Shown: positions 26,570-35,916, numbered from the stretch's first letter. The stretch is DNA of 64,000 nucleotides from Novosphingobium rosa NBRC 15208 (GCF_001598555.1 NZ_BCZE01000036.1:19806-83805), one strand, 5' to 3'. The notes: a model not told the origin generated them from the letters alone. Made by a program: numbers and translations.

Positions 26570-27414
26570 CAGTCGCGCAGCAGCTCGTTGATGCCGGTCT
26601 TGGCGCGGGTCTGCGCGTCGACCGTCTTGACGATCACGGCGCAGTAGAGGCTGGGCCCGGGGGTGCCATCGGGCAGCGGCTTGCCGGGCAGCGAGCCAGG
26701 CACGACCACCGCGTAAGGCGGCACGCGGCCAATGTGGACCTCGCCCGTGGCGCGGTCGATGATCTTGGTGGAGGCGCCCAGATAGACGCCCATCGAGAGC
26801 ACCGCGCCCTCACCCACGATCACACCCTCGGCCACTTCGCTGCGCGCGCCGATGAAAGCGCCGTCCTCGATGATGACGGGGCCGGCCTGCAGGGGCTCCA
26901 GCACGCCGCCAATGCCCGCGCCGCCCGAGATATGCACGTTCTTGCCGATCTGCGCGCAGCTGCCCACGGTGGCCCAGGTGTCGACCATCGTGCCCGAATC
27001 GACGAAGGCGCCCAGATTGACGAAGCTGGGCATCAGCACCACGCCCTTGGCGATATGGCAGCCGACGCGGGCCACGGCGCCGGGAACGGCGCGGAAACCG
27101 GCGGCGCGGAACTGGTCATCGCTCCAGCCCTGGGTCTTCAGGGCCACCTTGTCGAAGGCGGGCGCGCCGCCCATGCCGTTCTCGATCACGGCATTGTCGT
27201 TCAGGCGGAAGGAGAGCAGCACGGCCTTCTTCAGCCACTGATTGACCACCCATTCGCCATCGATCTTCTCGGCCACGCGGGCCTCGCCCGATTCCAGCAG
27301 GGCGAAAGCGGCCTCGACAGCCACGCGCACATCGGCGCTGGCCAGGGTCACAGTGTCACGCGCTTCCCAGGCGGCTTCGATGGAGGCGGCAAGGGCGGCG
27401 ATGTCAGTGGTCAT
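26569..27414 (-). CDS. dapD: Tetrahydrodipicolinate N-succinyltransferase
   Basis: DapD succinylates tetrahydrodipicolinate in the lysine/meso-diaminopimelate pathway. The 281-residue length is usual. A left-handed beta-helix of hexapeptide repeats runs through GVVLMPSFVNLGAFVDSGTMVDTWATVGSCAQIGKN and VIIEDGAFIGARSEVAEGVIVGEGAVLSMGV. The C-terminal part reads TRAKTGINELLRD. The glutaminyl cyclase gene follows with overlap. The divergent autotransporter gene lies 270 bp away. Confidence 0.97.
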   Translation of the reverse strand: MTTDIAALAASIEAAWEARDTVTLASADVRVAVEAAFALLESGEARVAEKIDGEWVVNQWLKKAVLLSFRLNDNAVIENGMGGAPAFDKVALKTQGWSDDQFRAAGFRAVPGAVARVGCHIAKGVVLMPSFVNLGAFVDSGTMVDTWATVGSCAQIGKNVHISGGAGIGGVLEPLQAGPVIIEDGAFIGARSEVAEGVIVGEGAVLSMGVYLGASTKIIDRATGEVHIGRVPPYAVVVPGSLPGKPLPDGTPGPSLYCAVIVKTVDAQTRAKTGINELLRD

Positions 27415-27684
27415 GAAGTGTCTTCCTGTAAGGCTGCCCAGACGGAGCTGAACAGCGTTGGCGGGCCTCCCCCCCGGAAGGGCATGCCCATGTCGCCAAC
27501 CCGCCTATCGCCAGTTGAAGCCGAGCGCAACCGGCCCAAAGCCTTCCGCCCTTTTCCGCCCGGCACCGTATTCCCCCTAAGCCCGGAAAGCGGCGCCTTC
27601 ACCACTTGGCGACCATGCCGTGGCATAAGAATCGCGTATGGCCGGGCCGAGGGGACCGCCCGCCACGCCGGGGACAGAACAGAC

Positions 27685-30105
27685 ATGCAGATCATCGATG
27701 AGGACGCCGCGCAAAACCATCGCGATCCGGTCGACGCCGCTCTGCCGGGCTCCATGGTGCAGCGCATCGCCCTCGCCGGGGTCGCAATTTCGGCGCTGGC
27801 CCTGCTGGCGGCCTGCGGCAGCGATGGCGGCGGCGGGGTGAACAGCACCCCGGCTCCCAGCAGCACCCCCACGCCGACGCCCACCACCAGCGCCAGCCCC
27901 ACGCCCACCGCCACCCCGACCACCACGCCCACCTCCACTTTCATCACGGCGGAATACAACCGCTCCACCGGCCCCTCGCAGCATGGCGCGATCACGGCAT
28001 GGTCGCTGGGGGCGACGGGCGCGGGGGTGACGATCGGCATCGTCGATTCCGGGCTCGACACCACCAACCCCGAATTTACCGGGCGCATCTCCGCCGCCTC
28101 CGCCGATGTGGCGGGAACGCGCGGCCTCGCCAATGCCGACAGCGACCATGGCACGATGGTGGCGCTGGTGGCCGCCGCCGCGCGCAACAATTCGGGCATC
28201 ATGGGCATGGCCTATGGCGCCACCGTCGCCGCCTTCCGCGCCGACACCGCGGGCAGCTGCGCGACAACCGACGGCTGCAGCTTCAGCGACTCCAACATCG
28301 CCGCCGGCATCAATGCCGCGATCAACGCCGGGGCCAAGGTGATCAACATCTCGCTGGGCGGCGGCGCGCCCAGCAGCACCGTCACCACCGCCATCAGCCG
28401 CGCCGCCAGCGCGGGCGTGGTGGTGATCGTGGCGGCGGGCAATGACGGCACCGCCAACCCCGATGCCTTCGCCTCGGGGGTGCGCGCGGCGGGCAACGGC
28501 AATGTGATCATCGCCGGATCGGTGAACAGCAGCAATGTGATCTCCAGCTTCTCCGACAAGGCCGGAACCGAAGCCGCCAACTATCTCACCGCGCTGGGCG
28601 AAGGCATCTGCTGCCAATATGCCAATGGCACGATCAAGACGACCACCTCGGGCGGCTCGACCTATGTGACGGTCTATTCGGGCACCAGCTTCTCCGCCCC
28701 GCAGATCGCGGGGGCCGTGGCGCTGCTGATGCAATATTTCCCCAACCTCACCGCCCGGCAGGCCGTCACCCTGCTGCTCAACACCGCCACGCGCGAGGGC
28801 ACCGGCGCGGGTGACACCACCTATGGCGCGGGCGTGCTCAACATCGCCAGCGCGTTTACGGCGCAGGGCACCACCACCATGGGCACCTCCAGCCAGAAAA
28901 TCGCGCTGGGCGACACCACCATCGCCACCTCCCCCGCCATGGGCGACGCCGCGCATGGCGCCAGCCTGCAGGCCGTGGTGCTGGACAGCTACAACCGCGC
29001 CTTTCAGGTGAACCTTGCCGCCTCGATGCGGCAGGCGATGATCCAGCCCCGCCTGCTGGGCGCGCTCGACACCAACCGCACCGCCACCACTTTGGGCACC
29101 GACAAGCTCTCGCTGGCCTTCACGGTTGATGGGCAGCACCACCTCTCCGCCAACCTCTCCAGTTTCGCCCGCCAGATGCAGCTGACGCCCGGCGACAGCA
29201 ATGCCGCCCGCGTGCTGGCCGCCCGCGTGGTGGCGCATCTCACGCCCGGCGCCACGCTGGCCATGGCCTTCGCACAGGGCTCGGACGGGCTGACCGCCCA
29301 GCTGCAGGGCCAGAGTCGCCCCGCCTTCCTGATCGCCACCAACCCGCTGGAGGACACCGGCTTCCTGCGCAGCGGCCAGAGCGCCATGGCCGTGCGCCAC
29401 CAGCTGGGCCGCTGGGGCATGACCGTCTTTGCCGAGAACGGCCGCGCCCAGCTCTCCACCCCATGGCATCAGGGCGCGCTTTCCGACGCGCTGCAAAAGC
29501 GCGACAGCGCCACCCGGGTCGGCCTCTCCATGGACCGCCGCTTCGGCACCTTCGAGACCAGCTTCGGCGCCAGCTGGATGACCGAGGACCACACGCTGCT
29601 CGGCGCGCGTCTGGCCGATACCTTCGGTGCGCGCGGGGCGGAAACGCTGTTTTTCGACAGCTCGATGGGCTGGCGGCCAGAGGGCGGCTGGTATCTGGGC
29701 GCGGCATGGCGTCAGGCCTTCACCCGCGCGCGCGGCGGCTCGCTGGTGGGCTCGGATTCGCGCCTGACTTCCTATGGCTGGTCGGTCGATGCCGGGATGA
29801 TCAACGCGCTGGCATGGGGCGACAGCCTGTCCCTGCGCGTCAGCCAGCCCCTGCGCGTGGCGCGCGGGGGCGTGAACCTCTACCTGCCCGACAGCTATGA
29901 TTACGCGACGCAGGAAGCGGTGTGGTCCACGCATCGGCTGAATCTGGCCCCGACCGGGCGCGAGATCGCCGCCGAGCTGGCTTGGCATGCGCCGATGTTC
30001 ACCGGGGATGGGACGATCAGCCTGTTCTGGCGCAAGGAGCCGGGGAATTATGCCGGTCTGCCCGATGACAGCGGGATGGCTTGGAGTTGGCGGAAGGGGT
30101 TTTAA
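27685..30105 (+). CDS. Subtilisin-like (S8) serine protease with lipobox and autotransporter-like barrel
   Basis: The 806-residue protein has an N-terminal hydrophobic segment (ALAGVAISALALLAACGSDGGGG) that ends in a lipobox. A Pro/Thr/Ser linker follows (about residues 50-90). The S8 domain has all three catalytic elements: Asp in TIGIVDSGLD, His in DSDHGTMVAL, and Ser in SGTSFSAPQIAGA. The C-terminal third of about 280 residues is beta-strand-like and ends in WSWRKGF, as outer-membrane barrels do. The arrangement is that of NalP/AspA lipoprotein autotransporters, placing it on the cell surface. ATG 27685 is my choice; ATG 27754 would give a shorter signal. The frame is open far upstream, antisense to dapD. 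Confidence 0.85.
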   Translation: MQIIDEDAAQNHRDPVDAALPGSMVQRIALAGVAISALALLAACGSDGGGGVNSTPAPSSTPTPTPTTSASPTPTATPTTTPTSTFITAEYNRSTGPSQHGAITAWSLGATGAGVTIGIVDSGLDTTNPEFTGRISAASADVAGTRGLANADSDHGTMVALVAAAARNNSGIMGMAYGATVAAFRADTAGSCATTDGCSFSDSNIAAGINAAINAGAKVINISLGGGAPSSTVTTAISRAASAGVVVIVAAGNDGTANPDAFASGVRAAGNGNVIIAGSVNSSNVISSFSDKAGTEAANYLTALGEGICCQYANGTIKTTTSGGSTYVTVYSGTSFSAPQIAGAVALLMQYFPNLTARQAVTLLLNTATREGTGAGDTTYGAGVLNIASAFTAQGTTTMGTSSQKIALGDTTIATSPAMGDAAHGASLQAVVLDSYNRAFQVNLAASMRQAMIQPRLLGALDTNRTATTLGTDKLSLAFTVDGQHHLSANLSSFARQMQLTPGDSNAARVLAARVVAHLTPGATLAMAFAQGSDGLTAQLQGQSRPAFLIATNPLEDTGFLRSGQSAMAVRHQLGRWGMTVFAENGRAQLSTPWHQGALSDALQKRDSATRVGLSMDRRFGTFETSFGASWMTEDHTLLGARLADTFGARGAETLFFDSSMGWRPEGGWYLGAAWRQAFTRARGGSLVGSDSRLTSYGWSVDAGMINALAWGDSLSLRVSQPLRVARGGVNLYLPDSYDYATQEAVWSTHRLNLAPTGREIAAELAWHAPMFTGDGTISLFWRKEPGNYAGLPDDSGMAWSWRKGF

Positions 30106-30121
30106 AGGGAGGACAGTGAAG

Positions 30122-30328
30122 ATGCGAGGGTCATAACCCTCGCGCTCCCTTTACTGTCTGCGTGGCGCATCGGGTTCGGCCAGAGAGCAACGTCGCGGCG
30201 TCGCGGGCTTTAGGATCACCGGCACAGCCTATCATGATCTGCCTGCGGCGCGGCAAGCTGGGCGCAAGGCCGAGCCCGTAACGCCAAGGTGGACATTAAA
30301 GGGAGCGCGAGGGCGATGGCCCTCGCAT
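30122..30328. repeat. Intergenic element B with palindromic terminal inverted repeats
   Basis: Left end ATGCGAGGG-TCATAA-CCCTCGC and right end GCGAGGG-CGATGG-CCCTCGCAT form the same inverted repeats as element A, each followed inward by GCTCCCTTTA or its complement. The right half (from about 30241) is closely similar to the right half of element A. The left end matches element D. It fills a convergent gap. Confidence 0.88.
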
Positions 30329-30348
30329 GTCTCCTTTTAACCTAAACC

Positions 30349-31542
30349 TTAAACCACCTGCCCGGCGGCCCAACCGCTGGCCCATGCCCATTGGAAGTTG
30401 TACCCGCCCAGCCAGCCGGTCACATCCACGGCCTCGCCGATGACGTAGAGGCCTGGCACCTTCTTAGCCTCCATCGTCTTGGAGGACAGCTCCGCCGTGC
30501 TGATTCCGCCCGCCGTCACTTCCGCCTTGGCGAAGCCTTCGGTGCCATTGGGGGTGAAGCGCCAGTCATGGAGACGGTCCTGCGCGGCGTTCAGCACCTT
30601 GTCGGTCATGGTGCCCAGTTCGCCGGTCAGGGCCAGCCTTTCGGCCAGAGCGGCGGCCAGACGTTCGGGCAGATGTTGCGACAATGCACGCGCGAAACCG
30701 GCGCGCGGGTTGGCCTGCTTGGCGGCGATCAGCGCGCCGGGGATGGCGTCGGGCAGGAGGTCGATGGAGATCGCCTCGCCATGCTTCCAGTAGGAGGAAA
30801 TCTGCAGGATCGCCGGGCCGGAGAGGCCTTTGTGCGTAAACAGCGCGGCCTCGCGGAAGCTGGCTTTTCCGGCCTCGGCGATCACCGGGGTGGCCACGCC
30901 GGACAGGTCGCGGAACAGGGCTTCCTCGCCGCTCAGCGTCAGGGGCACCAGCGCCGGGCGGGGCTGCACCACCTTGAGGCCGAACTGGCGGGCCAGATCA
31001 TAGGCAAAGCCTGTGGCGCCCATCTTGGGGATCGAGGGCCCGCCGGTGGCGATCACCAGCGACGGCGCGCTGGCGGTGCGGCTGCCGACGTCCACATGGA
31101 ACAGGCCATCGGCATGGCGCACCTCGCCAATGCCGCGGCCGCAGGCGATCTCGACACCGCCGATGCTGCATTCTTCCAGCAGCATCGCCACGATCTGTTT
31201 GGCCGAACCGTCGCAGAACAATTGCCCCAGCGTCTTTTCGTGCCAGGCGATGCCATAGGCCTCGACCAGCTCGAGGAAATCGCGCGGCGTGTAGCGGCTG
31301 AGCGCCGAGCGGGCGAAATGGGGGTTGGCCGAGAGATACCGATCCGGCGCGGTGGCCAGATTGGTGAAGTTGCAGCGCCCGCCGCCGGAGATCAGGATCT
31401 TGGCGCCGGGGGCTTCGGCATGGTCCACCAGCAGCACGCGGCGGCCACGCTGGCCCGCGACGCGGGCGCACATCAACCCCGCCGCGCCGCCGCCCAGCAC
31501 GATGACATCATGCAGATCGGTCGGCACGGCGGGCTGCTGCAT
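30349..31542 (-). CDS. HI0933/YhiN-family FAD-dependent oxidoreductase
   Basis: The 397-residue flavoprotein has the N-terminal dinucleotide motif VIVLGGGAAGLMCARVAGQRGRRVLLVDHAE, then the family signature GAKILISGGGRCNFTN. LVIATGGPSIPKMGATG and the C-terminal GLYVIGEAVDVTGWLGGYNFQWAWASGWAAGQ complete the FAD fold. Physiological substrates of this conserved family are not known. ATG 31542 overlaps the stop of the helicase gene (TGATG), so it is translated from the same transcript. Confidence 0.9.
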   Translation of the reverse strand: MQQPAVPTDLHDVIVLGGGAAGLMCARVAGQRGRRVLLVDHAEAPGAKILISGGGRCNFTNLATAPDRYLSANPHFARSALSRYTPRDFLELVEAYGIAWHEKTLGQLFCDGSAKQIVAMLLEECSIGGVEIACGRGIGEVRHADGLFHVDVGSRTASAPSLVIATGGPSIPKMGATGFAYDLARQFGLKVVQPRPALVPLTLSGEEALFRDLSGVATPVIAEAGKASFREAALFTHKGLSGPAILQISSYWKHGEAISIDLLPDAIPGALIAAKQANPRAGFARALSQHLPERLAAALAERLALTGELGTMTDKVLNAAQDRLHDWRFTPNGTEGFAKAEVTAGGISTAELSSKTMEAKKVPGLYVIGEAVDVTGWLGGYNFQWAWASGWAAGQVV

Positions 31543-33305
31543 CAGTAGCGCTCGCGCGGGCCCTTCTTGCCCTGCCAGCCGCCCTCACGGTTGCCGCCGC
31601 CAGCATGGCCACCACCGGCATGCGGCGGGCGCGGGCCCTTGCGGTGCGGAGTGCGCGGGCCGTCATTGCCCGGGCGGGCGTTGCGGCGGGCGGTCTCGCG
31701 CGGGGCCTCGGGCGCGGTTTCAATGCGGATGCCGCTCTCGTCCTCGGCGCCTTCGCGGGCGGTCTTGGCCAGGGCGTCGCGGAAGCGGGCCTCCACGGCG
31801 CGGGGCACCTGGAAGTGCGTTTCATTGGCGCCGATGCGGATCGCGCCGATCTCGCCGCGGGTGATGTGACCACGACGGCAGAGCAGCGGCAGCAGCCAGC
31901 GCGGATCGGCGTTCTGGCGGCGGCCGATGTCCATGCGGAACCACACCACATCGTCGAAGCCTTCGCGGCGCGGGCCACGGTTGGCTTCGGCGGGGCCGGA
32001 TTCGATCATTTCCTCGGGCTGAGGCATACGGGCGCGGTGGGCGCGCACCAGAGCGGCAGCGATTTCCTGAGGCGTGCGCTGGGCCAGCAGGGCCTCGGCC
32101 AGCGAGTTGTCTTCCTCGGAAACCTCGACGGGTTCGAGCAGGGTGGCCAGCAGGCGATCATGGTCGTTGGCGCGGATCGCCTCGGCGGTGGGGACGGGCA
32201 CCCATTCGACGTTGATGCGGGCCGAGCGCAGCAGCATCTCCATGCGGCGGCGGCGCGGATAAGGCACGACCAGCACGGCGGTGCCCTTGCGACCGGCGCG
32301 GCCGGTGCGGCCCGAGCGGTGCTGCAGCGTCTCGGCGTCGCGCGGCAGCTCGACGTGAACGACGAGGCTCAGCGTGGCGACATCGATGCCGCGCGCGGCC
32401 ACGTCGGTGGCGACGCAGACGCGGGCGCGGCCATCGCGCAGGGCCTGCAGCGCGTGGTTGCGCTCATTCTGGCTGTGCTCGCCCGAGAGGGCCACGGCGG
32501 AGAAACCGCGCTCGACCAGCGTGGCGTGCAGGTGGCGGACGTTGTCGCGCGTGGCGCAGAACAGCATCGCGGTTTCCGCTTCGTGGAAGCGCAGCAGGTT
32601 CACCACGGCATGCTCGATGTCAGACGGGCTGACGGCGATGGCGTTATAGGTGATGTCGCTGTGCGATTCGCGCGTGTCGATGGTGCTGATGCGCAGCGCA
32701 TTGTGCTGATACTGGCGGGCCAGGGCCGCAATCGGCGCGGGCATGGTGGCCGAGAACAGGAAAGTGCGGCGGCCCTCGGGCGTGCCGTCGAGAATCTGCT
32801 CAAGGTCTTCGCGGAAGCCCATGTCGAGCATTTCGTCGGCTTCGTCGAGCACGGCGAACTGCAGGCTGGAAAGGTCGAGTGCGCCGCGCTCCAGATGGTC
32901 GCGCAGGCGGCCCGGCGTGCCCACCACGATATGCGCGCCCTGCGACAGGGTGCGGCGCTCACGGCTGGGGTCCATACCGCCAACGCAGGTGGCGATACGC
33001 GCGCCAGCCTGCTGGAACAGCCACTCCAGCTCGCGGCTGACCTGCAGCGCCAGTTCGCGCGTGGGGGCAATCACCAGCGCCAGCGGCTTGCCCGCATAGG
33101 GCAGGCGCTCGTTCTCGCCCAGCAGGTCGCGCGACATGGCCATGCCGAAGGCCACCGTCTTGCCCGAACCGGTCTGCGCCGACACCAGCAGGTCGCGGCC
33201 CATGGCCTCCTCGGTGATGACGGCGGCCTGGACCGGCGTGGGTGCCTCATAACCCTTGGCGGCAAGGGCATCGGCAATGGCTTGGGGAAGTGAAGAAAAA
33301 GGCAT
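31542..33305 (-). CDS. DEAD-box RNA helicase with DbpA-type RNA-binding domain
   Basis: The 587-residue protein has a Q motif (GYEAPTPVQ), Walker A (AQTGSGKT), PTRELALQ, TPGR, DEAD, SAT, and HRSGRTGRAGR in order over the first 370 residues. A DbpA-like RNA-binding domain lies at about 445-510 (VVWFRMDIGRRQNADPRWLLPLLCRRGHI). The tail is rich in Arg, Gly and Pro and looks disordered. It would remodel structured RNA, for instance in ribosome assembly or cold response. Identity between DeaD/CsdA and DbpA is not settled from sequence. Confidence 0.92.
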   Translation of the reverse strand: MPFSSLPQAIADALAAKGYEAPTPVQAAVITEEAMGRDLLVSAQTGSGKTVAFGMAMSRDLLGENERLPYAGKPLALVIAPTRELALQVSRELEWLFQQAGARIATCVGGMDPSRERRTLSQGAHIVVGTPGRLRDHLERGALDLSSLQFAVLDEADEMLDMGFREDLEQILDGTPEGRRTFLFSATMPAPIAALARQYQHNALRISTIDTRESHSDITYNAIAVSPSDIEHAVVNLLRFHEAETAMLFCATRDNVRHLHATLVERGFSAVALSGEHSQNERNHALQALRDGRARVCVATDVAARGIDVATLSLVVHVELPRDAETLQHRSGRTGRAGRKGTAVLVVPYPRRRRMEMLLRSARINVEWVPVPTAEAIRANDHDRLLATLLEPVEVSEEDNSLAEALLAQRTPQEIAAALVRAHRARMPQPEEMIESGPAEANRGPRREGFDDVVWFRMDIGRRQNADPRWLLPLLCRRGHITRGEIGAIRIGANETHFQVPRAVEARFRDALAKTAREGAEDESGIRIETAPEAPRETARRNARPGNDGPRTPHRKGPRPPHAGGGHAGGGNREGGWQGKKGPRERY

Positions 33306-33490
33306 CTATCTCTACTGGTCTGCACGGGCGTAGCAGCCCCTCGGACGAGGGACGCCAGGAACGCCGCTAAGGAAAGGGCATCGCCAAAACGGCCCCCGAA
33401 ACAGCGGACCAACAGCGAAAGTGCGCGCCCCCTAGCTGAAAACGTCCCGTTCCGCCATGGGCAATCGATAGTTTGGGTCAGAATGAAGGT

Positions 33491-33693
33491 TAAAGCAGAG
33501 GGCCATCGCCCCCTGCACCCCCTTTACGTCTCCCGGCGAAGCGACAGTGGCACCCGATCAGAGCGCTTCACCTCGCTGCGTCGCAGCCTGTTTTATTCCG
33601 CTTCGCGGGAGGTTACGCGCTTGGGTGGGGCACCGCTGCCCTTGCGTCGGGAGACGTTATGGGAGCGCGAGGGTGTAACACCCTCGCATCTAT
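33491..33693. repeat. Intergenic element C in the helicase/PAP2 divergent gap
   Basis: This lies in a 484-bp gap (33306-33789) between divergent genes. The left end GCAGAGGG-CCATCG-CCCCCTGC and the right end GCGAGGG-TGTAAC-ACCCTCGC form inverted repeats of about 65 bp with mismatches. The right end, read in reverse complement, matches the left end of element A through CTCCCATAACGTCTCCCGAC. It ends 97 bp before the PAP2 start, the only copy not at a gene 3' end. The rest of the gap shows no gene. Confidence 0.85.
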
Positions 33694-33789
33694 CTTCTCT
33701 CCTTTCTCTCCCTTCATCGCACCCCCGCTTGCATTTTCACAAAATCGTCACATGGAGCAGAAACGCAGCTCCAGCGATTCCCGAGGCCC

Positions 33790-34749
33790 ATGGACCAGCC
33801 TTTCAAACAGCGATTCGACCGTCTTGCTCCTTTCATCCCCGGCCGCGTGCTGGCGGGGGCGTTAGGGGCGAGCTTTATGCTGGTGATCGCCCTTCTGGTG
33901 CATATCGATCTGATGATCGATCCGGCGGTGCCGCGTTTCTGGGTGCTGTCGGCATGGTTCGTCGGGCTGGCCGTGCTGCGCTGGGCCCTGCGTGACGCCA
34001 AGGGCGGCGCGGCCGAGAAGCTGCGCGATTTCGCCGAATATGTCGTGACCTTCATGTGCATCAGCCTGCTGGGCGTGCTGGCCAGCTATGCGCTGGCGGG
34101 GGTGTCGCATGGCTTCGTCGATGCCGAGCTGGATCGTGCCGACAAGATGCTGCATTTCGACTGGCTGGCGCTGTACTATCTGGTGGCGGCGTCTCCGCTG
34201 CTTCAGCATCTGGGGCAGGCGGCCTATTCGAACATCTACATCACCCCGGCGATCCTGTTCCTCTCGATGGCGTGGAACGGCGAGAAGGCCAGCGCGCGCC
34301 AGTTCCTGCTGACCTATTGGGCGGCGGTGGTGATGACGCTCAGCGTCTTCCCGCTGATGCCCGCCAAGGGCGCGCTGGATTATCTGACCGACGGGCCGGT
34401 GCCCTATATGCCGACGAGCGGGCGCTGGCAGGGCGTGATCATCCCCGCGCTGCGCGAACATCTGCTGCCCAAGATCGATCTGGGCGCCTTGCAGGGTCTG
34501 GTCTGCGCGCCAAGCTTCCACACGGTGAGCGGGGTGCTCTATCTGGCCTGGGCGTGGAAATCGCCCCGGTTGCGCTGGGTGCTGGTGCCGATGAACATCG
34601 CCATGCTGATGGCGACCCCCATCGAGGGCGTGCACTACCTTTCGGACATGATCCTTGGCGCGGGCGTGGCGCTGCTGGCCATCGCGCTGGTGGAGCGCTG
34701 GGTACGCCGGTCCTCGACCCAGCCGACCGGGCTGCTGGCCACAGCCTGA
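33790..34749 (+). CDS. PAP2-superfamily membrane phosphatase/phosphotransferase
   Basis: The 319-residue protein has about six membrane helices. PAP2 motifs are visible: CAPSFHTVSGVLYLAWAW (C2 histidine) and GVHYLSDMILGAGVALL (C3 histidine and aspartate). The long N-terminal helices and wide spacing recall inositol-phosphorylceramide-synthase-like PAP2 proteins. That would fit sphingolipid-making sphingomonads, but the substrate is inference. A direct lipid phosphatase role is the simpler reading. Confidence 0.8.
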   Translation: MDQPFKQRFDRLAPFIPGRVLAGALGASFMLVIALLVHIDLMIDPAVPRFWVLSAWFVGLAVLRWALRDAKGGAAEKLRDFAEYVVTFMCISLLGVLASYALAGVSHGFVDAELDRADKMLHFDWLALYYLVAASPLLQHLGQAAYSNIYITPAILFLSMAWNGEKASARQFLLTYWAAVVMTLSVFPLMPAKGALDYLTDGPVPYMPTSGRWQGVIIPALREHLLPKIDLGALQGLVCAPSFHTVSGVLYLAWAWKSPRLRWVLVPMNIAMLMATPIEGVHYLSDMILGAGVALLAIALVERWVRRSSTQPTGLLATA

Positions 34750-34757
34750 AGGGCGGC

Positions 34758-34797
34758 TTGCGGGGGGCTGATCCGCTGGCTATACCAGGCGGTATAG
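34758..34797 (+). promoter_or_regulatory. Promoter with overlapping perfect palindromic operator
   Basis: TTGCGG (34758-34763), a 17-bp spacer and TATACC (34781-34786) form a plausible promoter. The -10 lies within CTATACC-AGGC-GGTATAG (34780-34797), a perfect 7-bp inverted repeat. This is the usual position for a repressor site. The layout resembles TetR/NemR-type boxes; no regulator gene is adjacent. Confidence 0.6.
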
Positions 34798-34832
34798 ATT
34801 GCTCCCCCTCCCCCAATCAATGAGGCATTTGC

Positions 34833-35873
34833 ATGGAATACCGTCCTCTCGGCCAGACCGGGATGCAGGTCAGCGCCGTCTGTCTTGGCACCATGACCTG
34901 GGGCTCGCAGAACACGCAGGATGAAGCCAATGCCCAGATCGACTTTGCGCTCGATCACGGCATCAATTTCCTCGACACGGCAGAGATGTACCCCGTCACC
35001 CCGGTGAAGCTGGAAACCTTCGGCCATACCGAGGCGATGATCGGCACCTGGCTGGCCCAGAGCGGCAAGCGCGACAAGATCGTGTTGGCCAGTAAGGTTT
35101 CGGGCCCGGCGCGCTGGTATCAGCTGCGCGGCGGCAACCGGCTGGACCGCCGCAACATCGAGGAAGCCATCGACGGCAGCCTGAAGCGGCTGAAGACCGA
35201 TTACCTCGACCTCTATCAGCTGCACTGGCCCGATCGCGGCGTGCCGATGTTCGGCGCGCGCGGGCTGCAGGCGCTGGGCGACGATGCGCAGGTGGTCTCG
35301 CTGGAAGAGACGCTGGGCGTGATGGCCGATCTGGTGAAGGCCGGGAAGATCCGCGCCGTGGGCCTGTCGAACGAAACGCCATGGGGCGTGGGCGAGGCCT
35401 TGCGTCTGGCGCGCGATGCGGGTCTGCCGCGCGTGGCCTCGATCCAGAACGCCTATTCGCTGCTGAACCGCACCTTCGAGACCGGCCTTTCGGAGTTCGC
35501 CCTGCGTGAGGATGTGGGTCTGCTGGCCTATTCCCCGCTGGCGGCGGGCTATCTCTCGGGCAAATATCTGGGCGGCACGGTGCCGGCCGGATCGCGGCTG
35601 GATGTGGCCAAGCAGTTCACCCGCTATGTCGTGCCTCAGGAGCATGAGGCGACCGCGCGCTATGTCGGCATCGCCCATGCGCTGGGCCTCACGCCCGTGC
35701 AGCTGGCGCTGGGCTTTGTGTATTCGCGCGGCTTCGTGACCAGCTCGATCATCGGCGCCACCAGCGTCGAGCAGTTGAAGGAAAACATCGAGGGCAGCCT
35801 GACCAGGCTGCCCGAAGAGGCCCTGAAAGCCATCGCGGATGTCTACCGCATCCTGCCCGACCCCTGCCCCTGA
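34833..35873 (+). CDS. Tas-like aldo-keto reductase
   Basis: The 346-residue NADPH-dependent aldo-keto reductase has the length of E. coli Tas and its start, MEYRPLGQTGMQVSAVCLGTMTWGSQNTQDEANAQ. The catalytic tetrad is partly visible: Asp/Tyr in FLDTAEMYP, Lys in IVLASKVSG, and His in LYQLHWPDR. GLSNETPWGV and the C-terminal IIGATSVEQLKENI are NADP-site elements. A GAGG ribosome site lies 9 bases before ATG. A palindromic operator upstream suggests induction by a small molecule. Confidence 0.87.
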   Translation: MEYRPLGQTGMQVSAVCLGTMTWGSQNTQDEANAQIDFALDHGINFLDTAEMYPVTPVKLETFGHTEAMIGTWLAQSGKRDKIVLASKVSGPARWYQLRGGNRLDRRNIEEAIDGSLKRLKTDYLDLYQLHWPDRGVPMFGARGLQALGDDAQVVSLEETLGVMADLVKAGKIRAVGLSNETPWGVGEALRLARDAGLPRVASIQNAYSLLNRTFETGLSEFALREDVGLLAYSPLAAGYLSGKYLGGTVPAGSRLDVAKQFTRYVVPQEHEATARYVGIAHALGLTPVQLALGFVYSRGFVTSSIIGATSVEQLKENIEGSLTRLPEEALKAIADVYRILPDPCP

Positions 35874-35881
35874 ACGGAAAG

Positions 35882-35911
35882 ACCGGCGCCTCTACCAAGA
35901 GGCGCCGGTTT
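35882..35911. terminator. Bidirectional terminator between tas-like gene and sugar kinase
   Basis: A 12-bp perfect stem (ACCGGCGCCTCT with AGAGGCGCCGGT) with a 6-nt or shorter loop sits between the convergent stops. Only short T runs flank it. Confidence 0.8.
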
Positions 35912-35916
35912 GGCCT

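Noticed and set aside
26467..27684. N-terminal extension of the autotransporter frame across dapD
   Set aside because: The extension lies antisense to dapD and lacks any protein family pattern; the signal peptide begins near 27685-27754.
27577..29988. An 803-codon minus-strand frame opposite the autotransporter gene
   Set aside because: Its translation is low-complexity Gly/Ala/Arg/His, while the plus strand has a full S8 triad and signal peptide.
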